Assembly (NCBI GenBank): GCA_004802705.1
Contig: SGPL01000586.1
Coordinates: forward strand, 1 to 20,195
From: Bondarzewia mesenterica
Taxonomy: Eukaryota > Basidiomycota > Agaricomycetes > Russulales > Bondarzewiaceae
Length of the DNA stretch: 20,195 nucleotides
Direction: 5' to 3'
Shown here in pieces: positions 9,699-19,400 of the stretch (its first letter is position 1; every line of letters starts with the position of its first letter). The notes below the pieces were generated by a model. The model was not told the DNA's origin and did not search any database. It saw only the letters and a program-made list of their open reading frames with translations. Made by a program: the position numbers and the translations under genes.

Positions 9699-10023
9699 CT
9701 GCTAGCGAAAGTGAAGAAAATAGTCGTCTGGCCAGTCTCAAATGTCCCCTCCCTCGTCGCGAATGAAAGCAAGGCAGGAGTGATAAGGTACTGGCGTGTA
9801 TAGAGAGAAAAAAAAGGCGATGCGCCAAGCTCAGCCGCTTAAGAAGGAAGACGTCACGTGGAAGAACCTGTGCTGCACTGCTGGTTCCGGTGACGTATTT
9901 GTCCGACGGCCCTATGTAACGTCTACCGGCCGAAGGTATTTATGCTCTGAGCAAGGCCGGAACTTTGCTCCAGTTGGTCTGCGCGCGAACACATACACTC
10001 TTGCCTATCCGATTTCACAGTTT
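9699..10023 (+). promoter_or_regulatory. YSC84 upstream region with a CACGTG box
   Basis: About 325 bp before the chosen YSC84 start. It contains GACGTCACGTGG at 9850-9861, which combines a CRE-like ACGTCA and the E-box CACGTG (9855-9860), and a palindrome ACCGGCCG near 9927. The frame of YSC84 exon 1 is open upstream to an ATG at 9820, so part of this region could be translated in a longer form. Confidence 0.4.
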
Positions 10024-12321
10024 ATGAAGCTGAATAACCCACTTCCTCAGTCTTTGTTCAAGGAATGCGACAAGGCTGCGAGAATCTGTGCGTACATCCC
10101 GTTTCCGTTTTGCGATCGGAAATCGGCTGGGACGGCAAGCTGATTTTTGCGTTTCTGACAGTCAAGTCGTTCGTCGATAGCGGGAATAATGGGCTCGACG
10201 GGGTGCGTCCTGATTGCTTTATTCGTAGGCGTGGGCTTGCTTCTGAATTTACAAGCATTTTTTGTTAGGTTATACCTCGCACCGTGCTCGAGAACGCGCG
10301 GGGTTTCGCGATCTTCACCGTTTTCAAAGCTGGGTTCCTGTTCTCAGCTAGGGCTGGCAGTGGGGTAGTCATCGCGAGATTGGATGATGGCTGTGAGTGT
10401 TCTTCGTCCACGATTTTTTCTTATTTCGTGAGGAATATGGAGTGTTCAAGAGGTGACTTGATGCGACGGTGAGATGTCATCAATCTTGCTTGGCATGATA
10501 GAGACGCGAAAGGATAACATCCCTGTTGCATCGTCTACCGTTCTGGCCGCGCACCCCTTGACCCTAATGTGTTGGAATTGCATCTGGCATGCGTTTGGGT
10601 CGTGTCCTTGCGCGATGTGAACTTTTCGTCCAGGATGCACTCATCTGCGCAGCTGTGGCTTAGCACGAGTTTATCGTGTAGTATACGGGGCCTCCTCTCC
10701 CCGTGAGGCGTAATGCGTATTATGCAATTGTCCGGGCATCTTCTCCCGTCCATTAGCTGACCGTTATCATGCTATAGCTTGGTCCGCACCAAGTGCTATT
10801 GGACTTGCGGGATTAGGCGTGGGAGGGCAGGCTGGTGCAGAGATGACGGATTTCCTCATCGTTTTGAACTCCAGAGCTGTAAGCCACGTCATGCATCCTC
10901 ATACAGAAGTTTGCTAATCATAAACACTCTTCGTAGGCTGTCGTAAGTGTATTGGCTACCTTGCTCACCAATCAAAATTTGAAGAGGTTCTCCCCATCAG
11001 AGGTCGTTTATGGCGGCTGGATCCTTGACGCTGGGTGGGAACATGAGCTTGGCCGTAGGTCCGTTAGGCCGCAATGGAGAAGCATCAGGGTCTCTCAATA
11101 CGAGCGGCAAAGTGGCGGCAATGTTGGTATCAAAACACTTCTACCGATAGGAAGCGATCACTGAGTCAAAAATCTCGTCTACAGGTATAGCTACTCAAAA
11201 ACGCGTGGGCTCTTCGGTGGTGTATCCCTCGAAGGCTCAGTTATCATGGAACGCCAGGATGCCAACGCCCAAGCGTATCGCTCTGATGTNGCAGTCAAAG
11301 ACTTNCTCAGCGGCGCAATCAGCCCACCNGAAGGGGCTATGGGNCTTATACGGACACTTGACGCNTGCACAGGTATGCCGGGAAATCGCCGCTGGGTAGA
11401 NCAGAACCTTAGTTCTGGAGGACCTATGGAAGGTGGGTATGCATTTGGTGGCATAGCGAGTCCGGGTACGGAGGGGCCTGCTTCGCTTAAGAAGANTCGG
11501 AAAACCAGCNNCATTTTTCCNCCAACGACGTGGGGTCGGAAGAAGAGCNCGGGGAGTTATTTTAATGCGGACTCGTCGCAGGCGCGAGCGAACGATGAGA
11601 TGANCACTGGCTCATCTGACTANACAAGGCCCTCCGACGTTCCACCTNGCCTCGAGGATGCGCCGACATTTCAAACCCGCTTCGAGTCTGATTTCGTCCC
11701 GGACGTCAGGTCCAACGGCCAGTCACGCCCTCAATTCAACTCGTCGATGTCATCGCGCCCCATTCCCACATTTTCAGGCAGAGAAGGTTTCGGGTCACAG
11801 CGTCACACTGGATCGGTAGATTTGTCGCGGTCGAATTCACGGCCGATAATCCACGGTCGGTCGGCGAGCGCGGCATATCCCTCGTATGACAACTATGACA
11901 ATCCGTTCGCGCCCACAATTGATGATGATGATCGGTATGCNTCNCCGAGGGACACTGGGCGCCAGCTAACGCGATTCACTGCGAAGGCGGAACTGATGAA
12001 GCCGCTCACGCTCGNGGAGGGCGTGGGGAGAGCTATTGCACTGTTCGATTTTAAGGGCGTTCAGGTGGGTGTTCCCGCTTACTTATTNGGTGTTACGCAT
12101 TGAGTATGTTTTCTGGACAGTCGGGCGACTTGTCGTTCGACAAGGGGGATGTTATCACCATTACAGAGAAGAGTGAAACGACNGATACCTGGTATGTATC
12201 TACTTCAGGAAATGGTATATGGGTCAACGGTCTAATAACTTATTCATTGATCTGCAGGTGGAAGGGAAAATGTCAGGGCAGGGCTGGNATATTCCCCGCG
12301 AACTTCGTAGAAGTCGTGTGA
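10024..12321 (+). CDS. YSC84: YSC84/LSB3-type actin-patch protein with C-terminal SH3 domain
   Basis: Nine exons: 10024-10087, 10162-10202, 10269-10392, 10778-10878, 10937-10942, 11001-11122, 11185-12064, 12121-12191, 12258-12321; 490 residues. The N-terminal YSC84 (SYLF-type) lipid-binding domain spans about 5-250: KSFVDSGNNGLDG, PRTVLENARGFAIFTVFKAG, ARAGSGVVIAR, SWSAPSAIG, LTLGGN and VGPLGRNGEASGSL. A disordered Ser/Pro/Arg-rich linker (about 250-430) follows, then an SH3 domain (about 434-490): ALFDF, LSFDKGDVI, DTWWKGK, GIFPANFVEVV. In yeast, such proteins bind actin and the Las17/WASP module in cortical patches during endocytosis. Exon 5 is only 6 nt (Ala-Val) and restores NSRAAVRSFM exactly. 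The third intron is 385 nt. Several Ns lie in exon 7; one codon (TAN at 11621-11623) would be a stop if N is A or G. The start is the family-typical MKLNNPLP. Confidence 0.93.
10393..10777 (+). other. Unusually long intron in YSC84 (385 nt)
   Basis: Donor GTGAGT, acceptor GCTATAG, with a branch-point-like GCTGAC 20-25 nt before the end. The protein on both sides is contiguous with its family (DDG then SWSAPSAIG), so no exon is hidden. Neighbouring introns are 56-74 nt. No coding pattern, tRNA or snoRNA box set was recognised inside. Confidence 0.8.
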
Positions 12322-12674
12322 ACAATATGTTAGATCGAAATGCTGGGGAAGTTGTTGTATCGCTATTGCAGTGTCTTGCGTGTACCTATAATTTCTGTAT
12401 CGTTCTTGTGCCTGTCNTCTACCATGTTGTGCAATCTAGGAGCTCCACTTATCNNATTTTATTGCTGTGTAGCTTTAGCTGTGCTTCCCTTTAATGTCTG
12501 CCTCAGGAGTGTTTGTTCGACCTCGTGTGTCACGGTTGTGANGCTGCGTGACTTTAGGAAAGTGGTGTGATTCGAATGTCGTACCAGATGTTTCCGNCGC
12601 CGTGCGCGACTTGCTTTTATACCACCATCGTCCCTAGGTCTAGCCTTTTTCTTTTTCCCTGAACAGCCTGTACA
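12322..12674 (+). promoter_or_regulatory. Intergenic: YSC84 3' flank and SREBP promoter
   Basis: 353 bp with no supported gene and several Ns. A pyrimidine-rich tract (about 12638-12660, CTTTTTCTTTTTCCC) sits directly before the SREBP start codon. No CACGTG box was found here, so direct autoregulation through that motif is not supported by this stretch. Confidence 0.45.
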
Positions 12675-15600
12675 ATGTCCTCTGCGTCGTCGACGGCAGG
12701 CTCTCTGGACGAGCGGGCCTACGCAGAAGACCAGATGTCTATGATGTCTTCAAGCTTTGACCCTTCAGACCCACTCAGTTTTCTCATCANCAATGTACCA
12801 CACAGCGACTCTTCTATGGAGGATACGTCCTCTTCCTCACAGGGAGACAGCCCGCCCTCAGATTGGTCATCGTTCTCGAATTTATGGGGGCCGCAAGATG
12901 GTGCGGACGGGCAGGGGCAGGCCATGAAGTTTGACCCTGCGATGGACTTTGGATTCTCTCTCCCTATGGATATGGATTATGACGCGTCCATGGCCNTTCA
13001 GCCCTCCGATCTTCACTTTGACAACAAGCTCTTTACCGAGGCCGCCCTCGCTATGCCTACNAACTCANCGGCGTATTCTCCGGACTCCCTACTCCAATTC
13101 CCCTTGTTCGCGCAGTTGTCCGATATGGGCGTGATCATACCCGAGATGGCGTCGCATGCGCAACCGGGGCAGAGGCGGCTTAGCATCACTTCGTCGTCGT
13201 CTTCGTCTGGCGCGTCGTTGTCGCCCATCATGCAGCACAGCACAGCGAACACGGATGCGGTCGAGTCGACGCCTANTACGACCCCNGAGCAATCAAATGA
13301 TCCTGCGCATGAGCTCGCGCAGCGAGTCAGGCAAGCGGCTGGAGTGACGTTTGCCGTACAGGTGCATGGTCAGGCTCAGCAACAGCTGCAGTACACCACA
13401 GGCGAGTAATACGTCCTTGTCTCTATGTCTNCATCTCTGATTTTGGATTGCGATCGCAGAGGCTCAAAAACTTCCAATCCCCCGCCTTGTACGGCCGACT
13501 CCGCCTCCTTCTGTTGAGCCTAAGCGTGCCCCGCCGACGAAACTGTCAGCATCGANCTTTACCCCTAGTGCTGAAGTCTCCGCGCCTTCTTCGACAACTT
13601 CTTCTCCCCCAGCGACCGATACGGCTGGCTCTTCNCCCGCATCCACACCTCCTGCCGCTGTNCCGGNGACTACCACTACCGTTATTGGTCGCCCGAAGAC
13701 CAGCCATACTACTATCGAGCGACGCTATCGTACCAATTTTGAATGCGCGTATTCANAGCCTCAAAAACGCGGTGCCGGCCCTGCGGGTATTGGACAAGGC
13801 GAAGGAAGACAGCGACAATAAAGACGAGGTGGATGATCGAGGGTTTTCGGACGGGGTGAAGGTGGCGAGGAAGATCAGTAAGGCGAACGTGCTGGGTAAG
13901 GCGACGGAGTACATCCGGTAAGTTCAATTTTCTTCGTCTATCCTATTAGAGAATATACTAATTTCTCCTCGANAGNGTTCTGAAAAGACGCGAGCTCCGT
14001 CTGAAACGTGAACAAGATGGCTTGCGCTCGCTTATCTCTGGGCTAGTCGGCGGGCCTGCACTCCTTCGGGAATGGGAGCGGGAGTGGGTCCAACGCTTTG
14101 GCGGTCCTGAACGAGATGAGATCGAGAACGACGGCTCTGTGACCGATGACGAAGGAGATGACGGGGAGAGNGAGGACGGCGGGGATGAAGATGAGGCTGG
14201 TCGNGCGCGGAAGAAGCCTAAGGTATTGAAGCCTGCNGCGAAGAAAGAACGACCNAGCAAGCCCNCTGCTGCAAGTGCAAGTAACGCNGGTGCGCCTGGC
14301 GTTGTGCCGGAAAAGAGGAAGCGTGGTAGACCGCGCAAGGTTACGGTGCAACCGATCTCTCCTGTGGACACTGTAATGGGCGGCCTCGCAGTCCCGACGG
14401 ACTCGTTCGCTGTTGCTGGAGCGGAACAACACGTGGTTTCGCAAACGTTTGCTCCGACGCAGACTCAGCAAAGTCAAGCATCTCCCGCACAGCAGTACCT
14501 CCTCGCGGCGTTCGCGTTCTTCTCTTTCTTCAGCTCACCGCTCACATCGGCGTCATCGCCGGCTTCATCACATTCTCATCACAGTCATTCTGGTACAGTC
14601 CTTACTTCACCATCGTCATATACCTCAGCATCACCGGTGTCTGGCTACTCGTTCGGCTGGCACGAGGCGATGCAGGCTTTCCACCTCCTGGTCTCGGCTC
14701 TAGTCTTTTTCTCAATTGTACTGCCGTGGCTGCCCAAGACTATTCGCTTCGGTCGCCTGTCTAGTTTTGCACCTCTGGCATCTGTACTTCGTACCGGAAG
14801 CTTGCCAACGCCACCCCCTTCACCAACTGTGCAGACGGGCTCGATCCCACCCCGAAAGAATGACACTTTCAATCGCGTCGCTCTGATCGATGCACTCTCA
14901 CCATCGTGTCGCGGCAGTCAAGATGAAGCGGCCCAATTGCGCGCGGCATTGGGTGTTTATCCTGGTGTCATTGGACTTGTGCAGGGCATTTTGAAAGGGT
15001 GGAAGCGCACGGGTAGGGGGATTGAACGTATGCAACTCGAGCAACGGGCATGGGTTCGTTTGGGCGAGTTGGTAGCGTTGAATGGTAAGGTCATGTTTAT
15101 CGGCACACTACCACTAACTCTGATGGGTACATCTTGCAGATTCAACGCGATTCGGCACTCGCTTGTCTGCCTACTGGGCCATGATCTCGCACACTTCGGC
15201 TTTCTCTGCGTCCACAATAGACCTGGTGACACTCGCCCTCATCATTCGCCCCTTCTCTAGTACGAAGGCATCTACACTCTGGGGCAAGGCGTGTAGGACG
15301 CGCGTCGTCCGTCCCTTCGAGCGACTTGTCCTCGAGCAAATGACCGCCGACGAAGCCGCCGAACGGCTCGCGCAGCTTCGGTCGTCGAAGTATTCCCAGA
15401 CGGTGACCTGTCAATTCCCAGGTTACGACAAGCACAGCCCGCTCGGCATCCTTGCGATTCTCCTCATACGCGAGCAGGTGCGCAAGCACGCGGCGATACT
15501 CTTCGTGCGCACTGTGTTACGGGACGATGCTACGTATATCTACGATTCGAAGAAGGAACACGCCGAGGAACTGGAGCGCCGCGCATGCATCGAGGCTGGA

Positions 15601-16032
15601 AAGTCCATGGGCGGACGCTCTGCCGATCTAGCCGCCCTCCTTGAGCGTGTGTGGCAGGCCGGTTTCGTCAAGCATGAGGACGTTTCACCGCCATCTCAAG
15701 ATAATGGATGCGACGTCGAAGAGGCGGAACTGCGCACTTTGATAGGCGCACTCGTCCTGTATCGCCGTCTCTTCCCGTCCGCTCTGCTGTCGTTCGCTAG
15801 CAACGGCGCGCGCGCACCTGTATCGTTCATCCTCTCCCCGCCGCCGTCTCCGTCGAAGCGGAATGCGAAGCTGCACATGGCGTTGCGTGTTGCGTTAGAT
15901 TCGGAGGCGTTTGAGTATGGCGGAGAAGATGAGTCTGAGGGGTTGGGTGCTGCGTTGGACGAGGCGAAGGATCGCGTAGTGGACATGCTCGTTGAGGCGG
16001 ATAGGGCGGGGAGAGTGCGTGCAAGAGTATGA
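12675..16032 (+). CDS. sre1: SREBP-family bHLH transcription factor with two membrane helices, one apparent +1 frameshift
   Basis: Four exons: 12675-13401, 13460-13917, 13976-15084, 15140-16032; introns 58, 58 and 55 nt. Allowing for one extra base, 1061 residues. An acidic, Ser-rich activation-type N-terminus (DPSDPLSF, DDGADGQG style) leads to a bHLH starting near 322: SHTTIERRYRTNLNARIQSL. It has the DNA-contacting H325, E329 and R333, and Y332, the tyrosine that marks SREBPs. The loop is long and acidic before GVKVARKISKANVLGKATEYIR. Then come LISGLVGGPALLREWERE, an acidic/Lys linker with an AT-hook-like KRGRPRK (about 509-516), and two hydrophobic helices (about 569-588, 627-648) flanking a Ser/His-rich loop, then a long C-terminal domain. 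Known members are ER-anchored and released by proteolysis on low sterol or oxygen. The frame breaks in a T4 run at 13737-13740 inside the basic region; intron 1 has a GC donor. Confidence 0.93.
13402..13459 (+). other. GC-AG intron in the SREBP gene
   Basis: The only junction that keeps frame and avoids the TAA at 13407-13409 uses the donor CAG|GCGAGT and the acceptor ATCGCAG. It gives 58 nt, equal to the next intron, and joins ACA-G to AG-GCT as ThrGluAla. GT donors nearby (13391, 13406) give the wrong phase. Confidence 0.65.
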
Positions 16033-16478
16033 GTGCGAACTTATACGATCAGCGGTGTGGTATCCAGCGTTGGTGTTAGGTTTGTATCGATTTTGTGATA
16101 TTGTTCTGTACTTATTTAATCTTTATTCCTCATGGCTTTGTCGTCGCCATGTGTTTTGTCGAAGAACTATCAGACTGTTTCTTTGTACTTCCTGGAGTCT
16201 ACCATACATTGAATGGGATTTTTTTTTATTTACATGTCGAGTCGCTTTCCTTCAACCGGCATCAGTGATCACCACAGAAGATTAGATTAGATGGAACTGC
16301 ATGCATAAGGAAATTGTTCTTCAGGATTCCTTCCACCAAGACACTCGGTGTCGAAAAATCTGCCAAAATACTTGCCCTTGCCAGTTTCCGCGCGCTATGC
16401 TTTCGTAGGAGCTGTATATATACTACGCCAACACCCGCAAAACGTTCGAGTTCTTGGCTCGCTAGTACGTCTTCCACC
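16033..16478 (+). promoter_or_regulatory. Intergenic: SREBP 3' flank and tRNase Z promoter
   Basis: 446 bp. T-rich stretches near 16085-16130 and 16211-16220 are probable SREBP 3' UTR. A TATA box-like TATATATA at 16415-16422 lies 57 nt upstream of the tRNase Z ATG. A minimal out-of-frame ORF ATG CTT TCG TAG is at 16397-16408. The tRNase Z frame itself is open upstream back to about 16314 without an ATG. Confidence 0.5.
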
Positions 16479-19400
16479 ATGAATTGGTCTACGTCTGTCA
16501 TCACGACGCAGTCTTCCGACACGGAGCCTACGGTCATCATAACCTTCGACTCGGCCAAGTATATTTTTAATACTGGCGAAAACTCCACACGCGCGGTACT
16601 GCAGAGCCGGAGAGGTTGGAAGAAGGTCAAGGGGTTGTTCTTGACACAGGTTGGGACGAAAAGGACGGGCGGTCTTACGGGTGAGCATTTATTTCCATCT
16701 AGCTCTCATACCATTCAGATGGTTGCACTTTGTTGCCTTGCCGCCCCTGCAATCCCCGAGTGGATTAGGTTGACGGTCGACGATGCGGCTGGCTCTATTA
16801 TTCATGAAAATACTGTCCATGGCGTCCCCACATATCACGAGATGTGGACAAGCTAATCCACAGTCTCAGTTTCTTTGACTATATTTCCTAGGAGTTTCCA
16901 GACCGTTTTGTTTTGTCAGGCAATGCTCAGCACATAATTATGCTCATACCATGAGATTAGGAACCTTTAGGGTCCTCATCGGACGGGTGCTGGTGTTCTC
17001 ACCGGCGCGGTATTCTGCATGGCTTTATATATGAGTTGTGAGATTATGCTGTTCTCCTGGGGTGGTCCTCGCTTGTCGCCATGGCTGTACTGGTATTTGT
17101 TTGTCTGTTGCTGCGACTCTTGTGCTTGATTGCGTGGAAGCCGAACTTGACCTCATCCACAGCTTTTTGGGAAATTTGACTTGTTTACAACCTTTGAGAT
17201 ACGGATTGAAAAAAAAAAAACCCGAAGCTAACACCATCATTTTAGGTATGGTCATGTCTATTGCGGATTCAGCTGCCCGCAAAGTAGACGTTGTAGGCCC
17301 AAGCGGTATACTTCACCTGATCGCCTCCATGCGTTTGTACACGTTCCGGTTCGTTGCACACATCTCTTCCTGGTTTTTGATTCTAAGCCGTTGACATCGA
17401 GCAGAAGCACCCTATCTCTCAATTCCGTGGAAGTTGTCCCCAAGCAAATAGAGCCCTATACCGACCCGGCTCCCACATTTGCCGACGAAAATATAACGGT
17501 CTACTCGATACCTATAATTCCTACGACTGATGAAGTAGTGGATACGATGCCTGTCATAGAAGATGTCCCAATGGCATCTGAAGTAGGTTTGTCTTTAAAA
17601 CGGAAACGCGACCCGTCTCCCGATGCTCCTTCGAAGCGTGCGCCTCCATCCGAACCCGTCGAACCTCCATCGCTGCTTGACCGTTTCCGGGACAACTCCC
17701 GACTCGATGTATCGTCTCTCGTCGGCGCCGAAGCGCAGGAATGGCGTCGTCTCGTGGTGGATCATATGTTCACGTGGACTGAGCCGCCTCCCCGACTCAG
17801 AAAGTTTCAGCCGAAGGGTAAGAAGGGGAAGCAGAATCAGCAAAATAATGATGAGGCTGTTTCGGCTCCCAGCTCATTACCGCAAGTCCCGCACTGGGCT
17901 GAAGAGGCGGGGGTGGGGGCCACAGCGTCCCAGTCGCGGCGTGCCAAAGGTTCCTTTAATCCGGCGGGGTCGTACGCGAAACTCCCCACATTTTCTGATC
18001 CCTCGCCTGGTTCAGCACTTGCATACGTCGTGGTGGGCCCCCGGGTGCGTGGGCGATTTGATGCGGAGCGGGCGGAGGAGCTCGGTCTGCAGGGCCCTTT
18101 GCGCGGCCGGGTCGCGCGTGGGGAGACGGTGTCATATATGGTTGATGATGGTAATGGCGGGCAAGTGGAAAGGACTGTCCGGCCGGAAGACTGTGTAGGA
18201 GACAGCGAGTGTCCTGGAGTAAGTTCTCATAGAAGGATGTTCATGGGTAGACTCTGATTGCAGGGATCGACTTTACAGATTGTAATAGTCTTGGATGTTC
18301 CATCACCAGATCATGTACCATCCTTGGCTTCGTCTTTCAACACTCCGTTTTATTCCGTGTTCCGATCAAAAGCGCAAGAGGACGCCAAGAAGTATAATGT
18401 CCATGCCATCTATCACCTCTTGGGGGACGGTGTCCTGGAGGATGAGCGGTACAAGGCGTTTATGAATGGGTTCGCCGACCATACTCACGTCAGTGGTCAC
18501 AATGCCGTACCGAATCACGCTCACACCTTGTGAAACAGCATCTTGTAGCATCGCGGCAACACGGTAACGACCCGCTCACCTTCACAAGCGCAGGATTGAG
18601 CCAGCTTCGACTCAACCGCCTTGATCCCGAAGTCTTCTCCCTCCCAAAATACCAAGTGGCTCAAAAAAAAGAGCCTTGCCCGTACGTCCATTCCCGATCT
18701 TGTTCTCTCCCTCTGTCCCAGCTTGTTCGCTCATGCTCATGCTCATGCATTATCTCAGTGATCCCATCGCTCCCGGCTAATACAGCGTACATGCACGCGA
18801 ACACCGTCGTCGAAATGCGCCCCGTGCGCGCGCCGATACTCGAAAGCTTCTTTGAAGAACAGGACGTCTTCCACCCAGTCGTCACGAACCCGGGACCCAT
18901 CGCTCTCCCTTCGGCGACGCGCGGACGGTTCACACATGCTCAAAAGTTCGTGCGGGATGGTCTTGCCGCGCGCGAAGGCATGGAGCCGCAGCCTGGCGAC
19001 GACCTCGTCGTCCTTCCGTTAGGGACGAGCAGTGCCGTGGCGAGTCGGTACCGAAATGGTACGCCATGCTTTCCTTATATGCTATTGTAATGCAAAATGC
19101 TGAGTGTGATTTATTATAGTGTCGAGCATATTGGTACAGATTCCTGGTCGGGGGAACATGCTCCTAGATGCGGGAGAGGGAACGTGGGGACAGCTCGTGC
19201 GGTTTTTTGGGACGGACGAGTCGCAGATCGACAATGTGTGGGATGTGTTGAGAAATTTGAAGTGTATATACATAAGTCATGCTCATGCAGATCATCATGC
19301 GGGCCTGGCCAAGATACTTGCTATGCGTAAGACCGTGCGTCATTTACCCTTCTCCCTCCCTTCCCGCTGTTTTCTGTGATGTTCATGAGATTATGGTTCA

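Noticed and set aside
10446..10640. Antisense open frames within the long YSC84 intron
   Set aside because: Short, no pattern, and the intron ends are well supported by protein continuity.
13448..13921. 157-codon plus-strand frame as a separate gene
   Set aside because: Its second half is the SREBP bHLH; its first half is the wrong frame of SREBP exon 2 created by the extra T.
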